Source: Betaproteobacteria bacterium (GTDB lineage: Bacteria > Pseudomonadota > Gammaproteobacteria > Burkholderiales > SG8-41). Taken from it: 47,181 nt of DNA. The DNA lies in the NCBI GenBank assembly GCA_029863175.1, contig JAOTVX010000030.1, positions 1 to 47,181 on the forward strand, given 5' to 3'. Every line of letters starts with the position of its first letter. The stretch's first letter is position 1. Under the pieces are notes generated by a model. The model was given only the letters and a program-made list of their open reading frames with translations. It was not told where the DNA came from and ran no database searches. This document shows, piece by piece, positions 19,236-27,258 of this stretch. The translations under genes and the position numbers were made by a program.

Positions 19236-19409
19236 TCGGTGAATCGTCAATCGCAAGAGCAGCCCCAGCTGACGAGTTTCTCCTAAAGACGAAATAGCGA
19301 TTCACCGGGCGTCCCGTCGCAGTTTCTGCCCTTATCGGTTCTACGATTCAGATTGGGTAAATCCCGATTTGCGCCCCCAATTTACGATTAACGATTCACG
19401 AATTACGAA
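19236..19409. repeat. Heptamer inverted-arm repeat between tolC and the cyclo-ligase gene
   Basis: A short left arm (CGGTGAAT, CGTCAAT, CGCAAGA) begins at the tolC stop. Scattered degenerate units lie near 19295 and 19340. The right arm ATTTACG, ATTAACG, ATTCACG, AATTACG runs from about 19379 to the TTG start at 19410. Nothing else is seen in this gap. Confidence 0.8.
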
Positions 19410-19988
19410 TTGAGCGAGAAGCACGAGCTCAGGAAGCAAGTCCTCTCCCGCCGCGATGCGCTCGGCGCCGCGCAACGCGCTTTGCTCAGCGAGAAAATCA
19501 CCGCGCGCGTGCTCGCGCTTTCGTCTTACCGGTCAGCTCGCTGCGTGATGGCCTACATGAGCATTGGCAGCGAGTTCGAGACCGCGTCCTTCGTGTCGGA
19601 TCTGCGGGGGCAGCGTAAGACTCTCGTGCTGCCGCGGGCGCGGCGTGGCAGCCAGGTGCTCGAGCTTTACGCCGTACGCGATTTGGAGCGCGATCTCACC
19701 ATGGGTGTTTGGGGCATTCGCGAGCCGCGACCCGATATGTGCCGCACTGTGCCTCTGGAGAGAATCGACTTCGTGCTGGTTCCCGGCGTCGCGTTCACGG
19801 CACGCTGCGAGCGCCTGGGTTATGGCGGGGGCTTCTACGATCAGCTAATCAGCGGTTTCTCCCGACGTCCGTCGTTGGCCGCCGCCGCGTTTGGCCTGCA
19901 AATCGTGCCGGAACTCCCGGTATCGCCGACCGATCAGTGCGTCGATCTCGTCATTACCGAGGATGCGACCTACTCCCTTGAATCGTAA
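19410..19988 (+). CDS. 5-formyltetrahydrofolate cyclo-ligase
   Basis: 192 residues, normal length. Converts 5-formyl-THF to 5,10-methenyl-THF with ATP; cytoplasmic folate salvage. The start region LRKQVLSRRDAL, the ATP/substrate block VPGVAFTARCERLGYGGGFYD and the ending VDLVITE are typical. The start is a TTG at 19410 that abuts the heptamer array. The final Glu-Ser and the TAA stop (GAA TCG TAA) fall within the first unit of the next array. Confidence 0.93.
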   Translation: MSEKHELRKQVLSRRDALGAAQRALLSEKITARVLALSSYRSARCVMAYMSIGSEFETASFVSDLRGQRKTLVLPRARRGSQVLELYAVRDLERDLTMGVWGIREPRPDMCRTVPLERIDFVLVPGVAFTARCERLGYGGGFYDQLISGFSRRPSLAAAAFGLQIVPELPVSPTDQCVDLVITEDATYSLES

Positions 19989-20116
19989 ATCGTAAATCGA
20001 ATGCGTCGCGGCCACAGCACAGCGCTCTAGGAGTCAGGGGTTTTTCCCATTTGCGTTTCACGATTTACGATTTACGGTTTTCCTCCGATTCACGATTTAC
20101 GATTTACGATTCACGA
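19980..20116. repeat. Heptamer inverted-arm repeat between the cyclo-ligase and waaA
   Basis: The left arm GAATCGT, AAATCGT, AAATCGA (19980-20000) starts inside the cyclo-ligase stop. The right arm runs from about 20049 to 20116 with ATTTACG and ATTCACG units and one interruption near 20078-20088. It ends inside the convergent waaA gene, supplying its TGA stop. Both flanking genes therefore end within the array. Confidence 0.88.
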
Positions 20117-21361
20117 TGGCCGGAGCTGAATCAACTCCAGCACGCGCTCGGTAGCGCCGCGATGCGCCGCGCAGAACGCCAGCGCGGCCTGCGCCATTCG
20201 TTCCTGCGCGCCGCGGTCGCAGAACAGCCGTTGCGCCGCTCGAGCAAGCGCCGCGGCATCGACTACGCGAATCGCTGCGCCTGCGCCGACCGCGCGCTCG
20301 GCCGCCTCGGCGAAATTGTAATCTGACGGCCCGATCAGCACCGGTTTCCCCACCGCGCAGGCTTCGATCAGATTCTGTGCGCCATAAGCGAGAAGGCTTC
20401 CCCCGATGAACGCGACGTCACACGCGGCGTAATAGGCGAACATCTCGCCCATGCTATCGCCAAGGAGCACCTGCGTCTCCGGCGCGACGGGAACATTGTC
20501 GCTGCGGCGCTGCAGCCGGAAGCCGCGCCGCTCGACCAGTCGCGCCACGTCATCGAAACGCTGCGGATGGCGCGGAACGATGACCGTCAGGAGTCTCGGT
20601 AAGCCGATATCGGGCAGGCGCTCGAGAATCAACTCTTCCTCCCCATCGCGCGTGCTCGCGGCGAGCAGGACGGGCCGCGACATTCCGTAGCTGATGCGCC
20701 ACTGCTTGCCTAATTCCACCATTGTATTGGGTGGCCCGATGTCGAACTTGACGTTACCGGTGACCTGCACGTTGTGCGCACCCAACGCCGTGAGCCGTCT
20801 TGCGTCATCCGCAGTCTGCGCCGAGATCGCCGCAAGCGTCCCGAGGGCTTGCCGCGCGATCTGCCCGAAGCGTTGGTATCCCTTGAACGACTTTTCTGAA
20901 AGCCGGGCGTTCACGAGATAGCACGGGATGCCGCGCTCGGCGCACGCTTGGATCAGGTTCGGCCAGATTTCGGTCTCCATTATGATCCCTGCGCGCGGGC
21001 GGAAATGGTCGAGGAAGCGCGCCACCGCCCAGGGAAAATCGTACGGCAGGTAGCATTGAATGACGCCGTCGCGAAACAGTTGCGCAGCCGTCTCGCGCCC
21101 TGTTGGGGTCATGTGAGTCAGCAGGATGTCGTGATCGGGATAACACTCGCGCAGCATCTTGATGACCGGCTCGGCCGCACGCGTCTCGCCCACCGACACC
21201 GCATGGAGCCAGATGAACGGCCCTTCCGCCTCGCGTTTGTAGAAGCCGAAGCGCTCGGCCACGTGCTCGAGGTATCCGCGCTGCCGCCGCGCGCGCCATG
21301 CCAGCCGCACCAGCGCGAGCGGAATTAGAAGGTGGATGAGCAGTGTGTAGACAAACCGCAC
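20111..21361 (-). CDS. waaA: 3-deoxy-D-manno-octulosonic acid (Kdo) transferase
   Basis: 416 residues. Transfers Kdo from CMP-Kdo to lipid IVA at the inner membrane, an essential LPS core step. The N-terminal anchor helix (residues 4-22) is typical, and the GT30 block PFIWLHAVSVGETRAAEPVI contains the catalytic Glu region. The C-terminal half has the nucleotide-binding GT-B segment GGSLLAYGAQNLIEACAVGKP read in parts. The last serine and TGA lie in the repeat array. Confidence 0.96.
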   Translation of the reverse strand: MRFVYTLLIHLLIPLALVRLAWRARRQRGYLEHVAERFGFYKREAEGPFIWLHAVSVGETRAAEPVIKMLRECYPDHDILLTHMTPTGRETAAQLFRDGVIQCYLPYDFPWAVARFLDHFRPRAGIIMETEIWPNLIQACAERGIPCYLVNARLSEKSFKGYQRFGQIARQALGTLAAISAQTADDARRLTALGAHNVQVTGNVKFDIGPPNTMVELGKQWRISYGMSRPVLLAASTRDGEEELILERLPDIGLPRLLTVIVPRHPQRFDDVARLVERRGFRLQRRSDNVPVAPETQVLLGDSMGEMFAYYAACDVAFIGGSLLAYGAQNLIEACAVGKPVLIGPSDYNFAEAAERAVGAGAAIRVVDAAALARAAQRLFCDRGAQERMAQAALAFCAAHRGATERVLELIQLRPS

Positions 21362-21370
21362 TAGGATTCT

Positions 21371-21598
21371 CGTAAATCGTGAAACGTGAAACGTGAATCG
21401 TAACAGCCGGACATCAACGGACTCGCTTTCCGGATCTCAACCAACAAATCAGTAACCACGGAATTACACGGAATTACACGGAAAACCATCATGAAATGAA
21501 AAGCCACCGAAAGGGAAAATTTTCTGTGTCCTTCCGTGCGTTTCCGTGGCCAAGTCGCTCTTAACGTGGTCTCGATTTGCGTTTCACGTTTCACGAAC
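21371..21598. repeat. Nested repeat: heptamer arms enclosing 10-12 bp arms
   Basis: The outer left arm has five heptamers (CGTAAAT, CGTGAAA twice, CGTGAAT, CGTAACA) at 21371-21405. The inner left arm (CCACGGAATTACACGGAATTACACGG) is at about 21454-21487, in three periods. The inner right arm (TTTCTGTGTC, CTTCCGTGCG, TTTCCGTGGC) is at 21521-21550. The outer right arm (GATTTGC, GTTTCAC twice) is at about 21574-21595 and supplies the waaC stop. Two families thus sit one inside the other, both inverted. Confidence 0.88.
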
Positions 21599-22544
21599 GG
21601 AGCAGCCGATCCAACGCCGCGACCACCTCCTCCATTGCTGGCGGCGTCCCGATCCCACCGAGGTTTACAGCCCGGGCACAACCATAGAGCCCGGTCGTCG
21701 CCGGATCCGTCCCGCAGTAAATGCCGACGGTCGGAACCTGGAGCGCGCCGGCGAGATGAGTCAGTCCCGTATCGAGGCCAACGCAGGCGCGTGCACCGGC
21801 CAGCACCGATGCGGCGTCCGTCAGCGACAACGGGGGCGGGACGACAGCGCCCGGCACCGGCAAGGCGATATGCTCCGCGCGCTCGCGCTCCTCGGTGTTC
21901 CCCCACGGGAGCACGGTGCGCACGCCACCCTTTTGCAGACGCTGGGCAAGGGCAATCCAATGATTATCCGGCCAGAGCTTCGAGCGCGCGCTCGTCCCGT
22001 GGATCAACACCGCATAGGGTTCGCCGGGAAGCCACACGACGCTAGCGGGGGATGCCGAGATCCCGTAATCGAGCCGCTCCGGGATGGCATAACCCAGCGA
22101 ACGCGCCGCCAATGCGCGGTTGCGCTCAACCGCGTGCATTTTCCATGGAACGGAGAACGTGCGGTTGTAGAACAACGCCAGCGGCTCACGCGAGCTCTTC
22201 CAGTCGAGGCCGAAGCGCGGGCCGCGGGCGCACCGGGCCACGATCGCGCTCTTGAGCAGCCCCTGGGTATCGATCACCGCGTCATAGGATTCGGACTTAA
22301 GCACTTCGAGAAACGACCCGATTTCCCTTCGTCTCTGCGCCTCCCACCAGCTGCCCCGCCAGCGGCGAATCGCAACCTCCAAAACACGCCGCACGCCCGG
22401 TTGCAGCTTCGGTATCGCGGCAAACGTATCCTCCACGACCCAATCGATCTCGCTGCCGGAGCGCGCCGCGAGGATGTCGGTTACCACGGGAAGATTGTGG
22501 ACGACGTCGCCCATCGACGAGGTTTTGACCAGCAGAATCTTCAC
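21591..22544 (-). CDS. waaC: Lipopolysaccharide heptosyltransferase I
   Basis: 317 residues from a GTG at 22544 (VKILLVKTSSMGDVVHNLP, the canonical start of the family). A longer frame to 22607 would translate repeat DNA. GT9 family: adds the first L-glycero-D-manno-heptose to Kdo of the LPS core. The block WPDNHWIALAQRL and the C-terminal CVGLDTGLTHLAGALQVPTVGIY form the ADP-heptose site. It follows waaA in reverse order on the same strand across a repeat array. The terminal Ser and TGA fall in the array. Confidence 0.95.
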   Translation of the reverse strand: MKILLVKTSSMGDVVHNLPVVTDILAARSGSEIDWVVEDTFAAIPKLQPGVRRVLEVAIRRWRGSWWEAQRRREIGSFLEVLKSESYDAVIDTQGLLKSAIVARCARGPRFGLDWKSSREPLALFYNRTFSVPWKMHAVERNRALAARSLGYAIPERLDYGISASPASVVWLPGEPYAVLIHGTSARSKLWPDNHWIALAQRLQKGGVRTVLPWGNTEERERAEHIALPVPGAVVPPPLSLTDAASVLAGARACVGLDTGLTHLAGALQVPTVGIYCGTDPATTGLYGCARAVNLGGIGTPPAMEEVVAALDRLLRS

Positions 22545-22554
22545 GATCAGTCCA

Positions 22555-22589
22555 GGAAATAGGGAATGGAAAAAGGGAAATGGGAAGCC
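22555..22589. repeat. Heptamer left arm before waaC
   Basis: GGAAATA, GGGAATG, GAAAAAG, GGAAATG, GGAAGCC: five units directly upstream of the waaC GTG. No matching right arm is seen before the cysC remnant. Confidence 0.75.
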
Positions 22590-22638
22590 TACACGCAAAC
22601 GCGGCATGCGAATAGAATAGAGGCACCCGTACCCGAGC

Positions 22639-22941
22639 TTGGCGAACTTGACTCAAGAAAACGTCGTTTGGCACCGCCCTCTTATCGAGCGCGAGCAGCG
22701 CGATCCCAAGGGGTTCTACGCGCGGGCGCTCAAGGGCGAGATCAACTATTACACCGGCGTTTCGGCGGCATACGAAGAGCCGCTCGAACCCGAACTCGTG
22801 CTCGGTACCGCGACACTTTCGGTCGAGCGCTGCGCCGCAACGGTCCTGGAGATGTTACGCAAGCACGGCGTGATCGCGCCTGCCGCGAGCGCAGCCGCGT
22901 TGAAGATTAGCCACGAAAACACACATAAGCACACGGAATGA
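22639..22941 (+). pseudogene. cysC: cysC (adenylylsulfate kinase) with a large internal deletion
   Basis: Residues about 5-18 (TQENVVWHRPLIER) match the start of APS kinase. The sequence then jumps to the C-terminal part, RDPKGFYARALKGEINYYTG, continuing through YEEPLEPELVL to LEMLRKHGVI. The P-loop and nucleotide core, over 100 residues in the family, are missing while the frame is kept. The junction lies near 22691-22702 at GCGAGCAGCG, which could encode both the N-side and C-side motif, so a deletion between short direct repeats is plausible. The last codons (SHENTHKHTE) are translated 10-12 bp repeat. Without the P-loop it cannot be an active kinase. The start is a TTG. Confidence 0.75.
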
Positions 22942-23098
22942 TCTTTAATCTGCTTCTCCTAAAGAGTTATGAACGAGCAAGGAAATCTATTGGGGATTTG
23001 TGTTGATAAATGTAGTGTTGTGCTCTCTGTTCTGCGTGATTCCTCGTGATTCCGTGGCCAGGAAGCCGCGATCCACGATTCACGACTCACCATTCACG
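22908..23098. repeat. 10-12 bp inverted arms plus heptamer right arm upstream of rmlB
   Basis: The left arm TTAGCCACG, AAAACACACA, TAAGCACACGG is at 22908-22940 and overlaps the cysC remnant. The right arm TCTGCGTGATTCCTCGTGATTCCGTGG is at about 23030-23058. A heptamer right arm (ATCCACG, ATTCACG, ACTCACC, ATTCACG) is at 23071-23098, just before the rmlB ATG. Confidence 0.82.
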
Positions 23099-23106
23099 AC
23101 CGTCAG

Positions 23107-24186
23107 ATGAGCAAAAACCCTATCTTGGTCACCGGCGGTGCCGGCTTTATCGGCTCAAATTTCGTTCTGCAGTGGTGCGCCGAGGAGTCCGAGTCGCTCA
23201 TCAATCTCGACAAGCTCACCTATGCGGGTAATCTCGCGAATCTTGCCCAGCTAAAGGGCAATGCGCGCCACGTGTTCGTCCGCGCCGATATCGGCGACCG
23301 CAAGACAGTTGCCGAGCTGCTGCGGCAGCACCAGCCCACGGCCATCGTGAATTTCGCCGCCGAGAGCCACGTGGACCGCTCGATCCTCGGCCCGGCTGAA
23401 TTCGTGCACACCAACGTCGTCGCCACGTTCTCGCTGTTGGAGGAAGTTCGAGCTTATTGTTCAGACCTTAAGGAACCGGAAAAGAGTCTATTCCGGTTCC
23501 TTCACGTCTCGACCGATGAGGTGTATGGCACCCTGGGCCCAAGCGATCCGGCCTTCGCGGAGACCATGCCGTACGCCCCCAATAGCCCGTATGCAGCTTC
23601 CAAAGCAGCATCGGACCATCTGGTTCGTGCCTATCACCACACTTATGGATTACCGACGCTCACGACGAACTGCTCGAACAACTACGGCCCGTACCAGTTC
23701 CCGGAAAAGCTCATCCCGCTCATGATCGTCAACGCGGTCAACGGCAAGCCCCTGCCCGTCTACGGCGATGGCAAGCAGGTGCGCGACTGGCTCTACGTCG
23801 AGGACCACTGCCACGCCGTTCGCGAGGTGCTCAAACGCGGCCGAGTCGGAGAGACCTACAATATTGGCGGCAACGCCGAGAAAACGAACCTCGAGGTAAT
23901 CAACACCCTGTGCGCTATCCTCGACGACCTCCGCCCGAACCCACTCATCACTTATCACTCATCACTCATCACCTATGTAAGAGATCGTCCCGGCCACGAC
24001 CGCCGCTACGCCATAAACGCGCGGAAAATTCGCGACGAGCTCGGCTGGCAGCCTCGCGAGGGCTTCGAAACCGGTTTGCGCAAAACAGTGCAGTGGTATC
24101 TCGACAACATGGAGTGGGTCTCGAGCGTTACGAGCGGAGAGTACCGGAAGTGGATCGACCTCAACTACACACGCCGCCAGTCTTAG
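23107..24186 (+). CDS. rmlB: dTDP-glucose 4,6-dehydratase
   Basis: 359 residues. Second step of dTDP-L-rhamnose synthesis, NAD-dependent [14 protein letters not shown] near residues 9-19 binds [13 protein letters not shown] carries the catalytic Thr-Asp-Glu, and [11 protein letters not shown] the Tyr-x3-Lys pair. [11 protein letters not shown] is diagnostic. The loop just before that block (about residues 278-291) is encoded by five tandem heptamers (CACTCAT type, 23942-23976) and reads [11 protein letters not shown]; its length is close to that of the enteric protein, so the enzyme is probably active. First of the rhamnose genes. Confidence 0.97.
   Translation: MSKNPILVTGGAGFIGSNFVLQWCAEESESLINLDKLTYAGNLANLAQLKGNARHVFVRADIGDRKTVAELLRQHQPTAIVNFAAESHVDRSILGPAEFVHTNVVATFSLLEEVRAYCSDLKEPEKSLFRFLHVSTDEVYGTLGPSDPAFAETMPYAPNSPYAASKAASDHLVRAYHHTYGLPTLTTNCSNNYGPYQFPEKLIPLMIVNAVNGKPLPVYGDGKQVRDWLYVEDHCHAVREVLKRGRVGETYNIGGNAEKTNLEVINTLCAILDDLRPNPLITYHSSLITYVRDRPGHDRRYAINARKIRDELGWQPREGFETGLRKTVQWYLDNMEWVSSVTSGEYRKWIDLNYTRRQS
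23942..23976 (+). repeat. Five in-frame heptamers inside rmlB
   Basis: CACTCAT, CACTTAT, CACTCAT, CACTCAT, CACCTAT in unbroken tandem. They have the same form as the right arms in intergenic gaps but lie within coding sequence and are translated as [11 protein letters not shown]. Confidence 0.9.
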
Positions 24187-24427
24187 CCGCAGATAAACAC
24201 ATATTCATATATACAAAAGACAAAAAACCATAAACAAGAGCGAAACCGTTTAGCCGCCGATGGACGCCGATATACGCCAATGGAAATCAATACACAGCCG
24301 CCAAGCAAAACAAGAACAAAAATTGATCCGCAGAGCGCGCTGAGAAATACAAGCTACGATTCACGATTGACGATTCGCGATTTACGAGTTGTTTTCCGCT
24401 TCACGTTTCACAATTTACGTTTCACCA
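24183..24427. repeat. Decamer left arm and heptamer right arm between rmlB and the rmlD paralogue
   Basis: Decamer-period units, GCCGATGGAC, GCCGATATAC, GCCAATGGAA, lie at 24255-24284, and a related TTAGCCGCAGATAAACAC is at 24183-24200. A heptamer right arm with ATTCACG, ATTGACG, ATTCGCG, ATTTACG and later TTTCACA, ATTTACG, TTTCACC runs from about 24354 to 24427, ending just before the next ATG. Confidence 0.8.
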
Positions 24428-24431
24428 AGAA

Positions 24432-25325
24432 ATGCTGCGGATTCTCTTGACAGGCAAAACCGGCCAGGTGGGCCATTACCTCCTGGCTTCGCTGCCTCCC
24501 CTTGGAGAGGTGATCGCCCCTGATCGCGCTCAACTGGATTTTACCCGGAACGAATCGATCCGGGCGGCGATTCGAGAAGCACGGCCCGATATCGTCGTCA
24601 ACGCGGCGGGCTCGACCATCGTGGACCAGGCCGAACGTGAGCCCGACCTGGCGATGCAGGTGAATGGCATCGCGCCGGGCATCGTCGCCGAAGAGGCACG
24701 CCGGTGCGGCGCCCTACTTGTACATTACTCGTCAACATTCGTGTTCGATGGTACCAGGCGTAGGCCTTACGTCGAGGACGATCCACCTAATCCGATCAAC
24801 ATCTATGGCCGCAGCAAACTCGCGGGCGAGCAGGCTGTAGCTGCGGCGGGTGGCCATTACCTCATTCTGCGCGCGAGCTGGACCTACAGCGACCGCCGCT
24901 CAAACTTCCCGCTGGCACTGCTGAAGCTGGCACGCGAGAAGCGAGAGCTGGCGGTCGTGGACGACCAGGTCGGCGCTCCGACGTGGGCCCGAGCCTATGC
25001 AGAAACCACAGCGGAGCTGTTGGAACAACCCGACCGGGTCCGGGAGCGCGGTGGCATCTATCATCTCTCCAGCGCGGGTAAGACAACGCGCTATGAGTGG
25101 GCAAAGCAAATCATCGAGCTCGCGCAAGAGTATCACGGAGAACGCTCCGGCTGGGCCTCCCTGCGCCCCATTGCCTCGAGCGAATATCCGCTCGTTGCGG
25201 CGCGGCCGCTTTACACCCTGCTCGACAACAGCAAGATCCTTTCCGCCTTCGGCATCCGGATGTCGAACTGGGAGGACCAGCTCGGCGCCTTCATGCGCGA
25301 ATGGGCAGCGCGAAGGAACCCGTGA
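24432..25325 (+). CDS. Divergent RmlD-like dTDP-4-dehydrorhamnose reductase paralogue
   Basis: 297 residues, collinear with the canonical RmlD at 27259-28149. The Rossmann motif TGKTGQVG and Tyr125-x3-Lys129 (IYGRSK) are kept. In the active-site strand, however, the Thr101-Asp102-Tyr103 of the canonical copy is Ser101-Thr102-Phe103 (YSSTFVF), and NAAAYTAVD is NAAGSTIVD. The active-site Thr is known to be catalytic in RmlD. This copy may reduce a different 4-keto sugar, be a poor enzyme, or be structural. It sits between rmlB and rmlA, where a single rmlD is often found. Confidence 0.85.
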   Translation: MLRILLTGKTGQVGHYLLASLPPLGEVIAPDRAQLDFTRNESIRAAIREARPDIVVNAAGSTIVDQAEREPDLAMQVNGIAPGIVAEEARRCGALLVHYSSTFVFDGTRRRPYVEDDPPNPINIYGRSKLAGEQAVAAAGGHYLILRASWTYSDRRSNFPLALLKLAREKRELAVVDDQVGAPTWARAYAETTAELLEQPDRVRERGGIYHLSSAGKTTRYEWAKQIIELAQEYHGERSGWASLRPIASSEYPLVAARPLYTLLDNSKILSAFGIRMSNWEDQLGAFMREWAARRNP

Positions 25326-25456
25326 ATAGGGTAGAATCGCGGGGCGATGCTTACTCACCTTTAGCCCGTAAGGAAAAACTCAAAACCTATCAAACGAGCG
25401 ATGGATGCCGCTCGAGTCAACCTTATGAACAATATTGTTTCTTCATTTATTGTCAG

Positions 25457-25556
25457 CATTCATCTGCGTTTATCGGCGGCTTAGTCTTTAGGTTTTAGCA
25501 ACACACGTTTCCCGGAAGTTAATCGTTTCACGTTTGGCGATTCACACTTCACGAAA
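25457..25556. repeat. Decamer right arm and heptamer right arm before rmlA
   Basis: CATCTGCGTTTATCGGCGGC and flanks at 25457-25482 read on the other strand as GCCGCCGATAAACGCAGATG, the inverse of the arms at 24183-24284 on the far side of the rmlD paralogue. A degenerate heptamer arm (AATCGTTTCACG, GATTCAC, ACTTCACG) follows at 25520-25556. Bases 25326-25456 show no gene. Confidence 0.72.
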
Positions 25557-25568
25557 AGGGCTGTTTGG

Positions 25569-26438
25569 ATGAAAGGCATCATACTGGCCGGCGGAAGCGG
25601 AACGCGCTTGTACCCCGCGACCCAGGTCGTCTCGAAGCAGCTGCTTCCCGTGTACGACAAGCCGATGGTGTATTACCCGCTGACGACGCTGATGCTGGCG
25701 GGCATCCAGGACATTCTTGTGATTTCGACACCGCAGGACACGCCGCGCTTCGAGCAGCTGCTCGGTGACGGGAAGCGCTGGGGCTTGAACTTGTCCTACG
25801 CCGTCCAGCCCGCACCGAAAGGCATCCCGCAGGCGTTCACGATCGGCGCCTCGTTCATCGGCAAGGATTCGTGCACGCTCATCCTCGGCGACAATATTTT
25901 CTATGGCCATGAGCTGACCAATGAATTGAAGGTGGCAACCGGAAACATTTCTGGAGCGACGATCTTCGCCTACCAGGTGCAGGATCCGGAGCGTTCCGGC
26001 GTGGTCGAGTTCGACAAGAATCGCAAAGTGATCTCGATCGAGGAGAAACCCAAGCATCCTAAATCCAAATTTGCCGTCACCGGGTTCTTCGTCTATGACA
26101 ACAAAATCATCGAGATCTCCCGGGCGCTCAAACCCTCCCCGCGCGGCGAGCTCGAGATTACCGACGTCAACAACGAATACCTTCGCCGCGGGGAGCTGTC
26201 CGTCAGCCTATTGGGCCGCGGTGTCGCCTGGCTTGATACCGGCACGCATGCCTCGCTGCTGGAGGCGTCGATGTTCATCGAGACCATTGAAAAACGCCAG
26301 GGCCTTAAGATTGCCTGCCCCGAGGAAGTCGCATACCGAATGGGCTTTATCACACGCTCCGAGCTCGAGAAACTCGCCGCTGCGGTGGGCAACAATGGCT
26401 ATGGGCAGTATTTGAGGGACATACTTAACGAATCGTGA
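25569..26438 (+). CDS. rmlA: Glucose-1-phosphate thymidylyltransferase
   Basis: 289 residues. First step of dTDP-L-rhamnose synthesis, forming dTDP-glucose from glucose-1-phosphate and dTTP. The nucleotidyl-transferase start [17 protein letters not shown] includes the GGSGTR loop; [10 protein letters not shown] and the [10 protein letters not shown] metal-binding block follow. [13 protein letters not shown] is also typical. The product is commonly feedback-inhibited by dTDP-rhamnose. The C-terminal Glu-Ser and TGA (GAA TCG TGA) are inside the first repeat unit downstream. Confidence 0.97.
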   Translation: MKGIILAGGSGTRLYPATQVVSKQLLPVYDKPMVYYPLTTLMLAGIQDILVISTPQDTPRFEQLLGDGKRWGLNLSYAVQPAPKGIPQAFTIGASFIGKDSCTLILGDNIFYGHELTNELKVATGNISGATIFAYQVQDPERSGVVEFDKNRKVISIEEKPKHPKSKFAVTGFFVYDNKIIEISRALKPSPRGELEITDVNNEYLRRGELSVSLLGRGVAWLDTGTHASLLEASMFIETIEKRQGLKIACPEEVAYRMGFITRSELEKLAAAVGNNGYGQYLRDILNES

Positions 26439-26515
26439 CGAGTGACGAGTGACGAGTGACGAGTGAACGTAGGTGTCTTGATGACTATTCCCTCTCATTA
26501 CTAATTACTCATTAC
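26435..26515. repeat. Heptamer inverted-arm repeat between rmlA and rmlC
   Basis: The left arm has four perfect copies of GTGACGA plus GTGAACG at 26435-26469, beginning in the rmlA stop. The right arm TCATTAC, TAATTAC, TCATTAC is at 26495-26515, eight bases before the rmlC ATG. Confidence 0.92.
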
Positions 26516-26522
26516 GAGCGTT

Positions 26523-27068
26523 ATGAACATCGTCAAAACCACCATTCCCGACGTTCTGATAATTGAGCCGAAAGTGTTTGGGGACGAACGCGGTTTCTTC
26601 TTCGAGAGCTTCAACGACCGCCATTTCCAGGAACAGATTGGGCTCGAGCTCCATTTCGCCCAGGACAATTATTCACGCTCCGCGCGCAACGTTCTAAGGG
26701 GACTGCACTACCAGATCAAGCAGCCTCAAGCGAAACTTGTGCGCGTAGTCGTGGGCGAAGTCTTCGACGTGGCGGTAGACTTGCGAAGGAACTCGTCTAC
26801 CTTCGGGAAATGGGCGGGTACTGTCTTGTCCGCGGAGAACAAGCGACAGCTCTGGATCCCCACGGGCTTCGCCCATGGATTTCTCGTCCTAACTGAGTCC
26901 GCGGACTTTCTCTACAAGACCACGGACTACTACGCGCCGGAGCATGAGCGCTGCGTCATCTGGAACGATCCGGATGTCGGGATCGAATGGCCCCTCAAGG
27001 GCGAGCCCATCCTCGCTGCCAAGGACCGCCTCGGCAAGCGTTTGCGCGATGCAGAAGTCTTCCCCTGA
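26523..27068 (+). CDS. rmlC: dTDP-4-dehydrorhamnose 3,5-epimerase
   Basis: 181 residues, standard length. Cupin-fold epimerase acting on C3 and C5 of dTDP-4-keto-6-deoxyglucose. Family blocks are EPKVFGDERGFFFESFN, QDNYSRSARNVLRGLHYQ, with the catalytic His in GLHYQ, VVGEVFDVAVDLR with its Asp, and PTGFAHGFLVL. It lies between rmlA and rmlD. Confidence 0.97.
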   Translation: MNIVKTTIPDVLIIEPKVFGDERGFFFESFNDRHFQEQIGLELHFAQDNYSRSARNVLRGLHYQIKQPQAKLVRVVVGEVFDVAVDLRRNSSTFGKWAGTVLSAENKRQLWIPTGFAHGFLVLTESADFLYKTTDYYAPEHERCVIWNDPDVGIEWPLKGEPILAAKDRLGKRLRDAEVFP

Positions 27069-27098
27069 GCGGTCAAGGATAGTTGACGAAGCCAAATC

Positions 27099-27253
27099 CG
27101 CCACGGAAACACACGGAAGTACACGGAAATAGGGGAAATCGTTCCAATTGTGTTCCGAAAAGCAGGCAACTATTTTCTGTGTGTTTCCGTGTGATTCCGT
27201 GGTTAATGGATTGGGTTCTCCGATTCACGTTTCACGTTTTACGTTTCACGAAT
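27099..27253. repeat. 10-12 bp inverted arms plus heptamer right arm before rmlD
   Basis: The left arm CCACGGAAACACACGG, AAGTACACGG is at 27101-27130. The right arm, TTTCTGTGTG, TTTCCGTGTG, ATTCCGTGG, is at about 27173-27202, nearly the exact inverse. The heptamer right arm GATTCAC, GTTTCAC, GTTTTAC, GTTTCAC is at about 27222-27249, ten bases before the rmlD ATG. Confidence 0.9.
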
Positions 27254-27258
27254 AGGAA

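Noticed and set aside
21454..21550. Inverted arms as terminal repeats of an insertion sequence or MITE
   Set aside because: There is no transposase, no target-site duplication was visible, and unit sequence varies from gap to gap while staying constant within a gap, unlike a copied element.
26435..26515. Arrays as ordinary intrinsic terminators
   Set aside because: Hairpins could form, but there is no GC-rich stem followed by a U-tract, and arrays also occur inside a reading frame (rmlB) and between genes of one operon.
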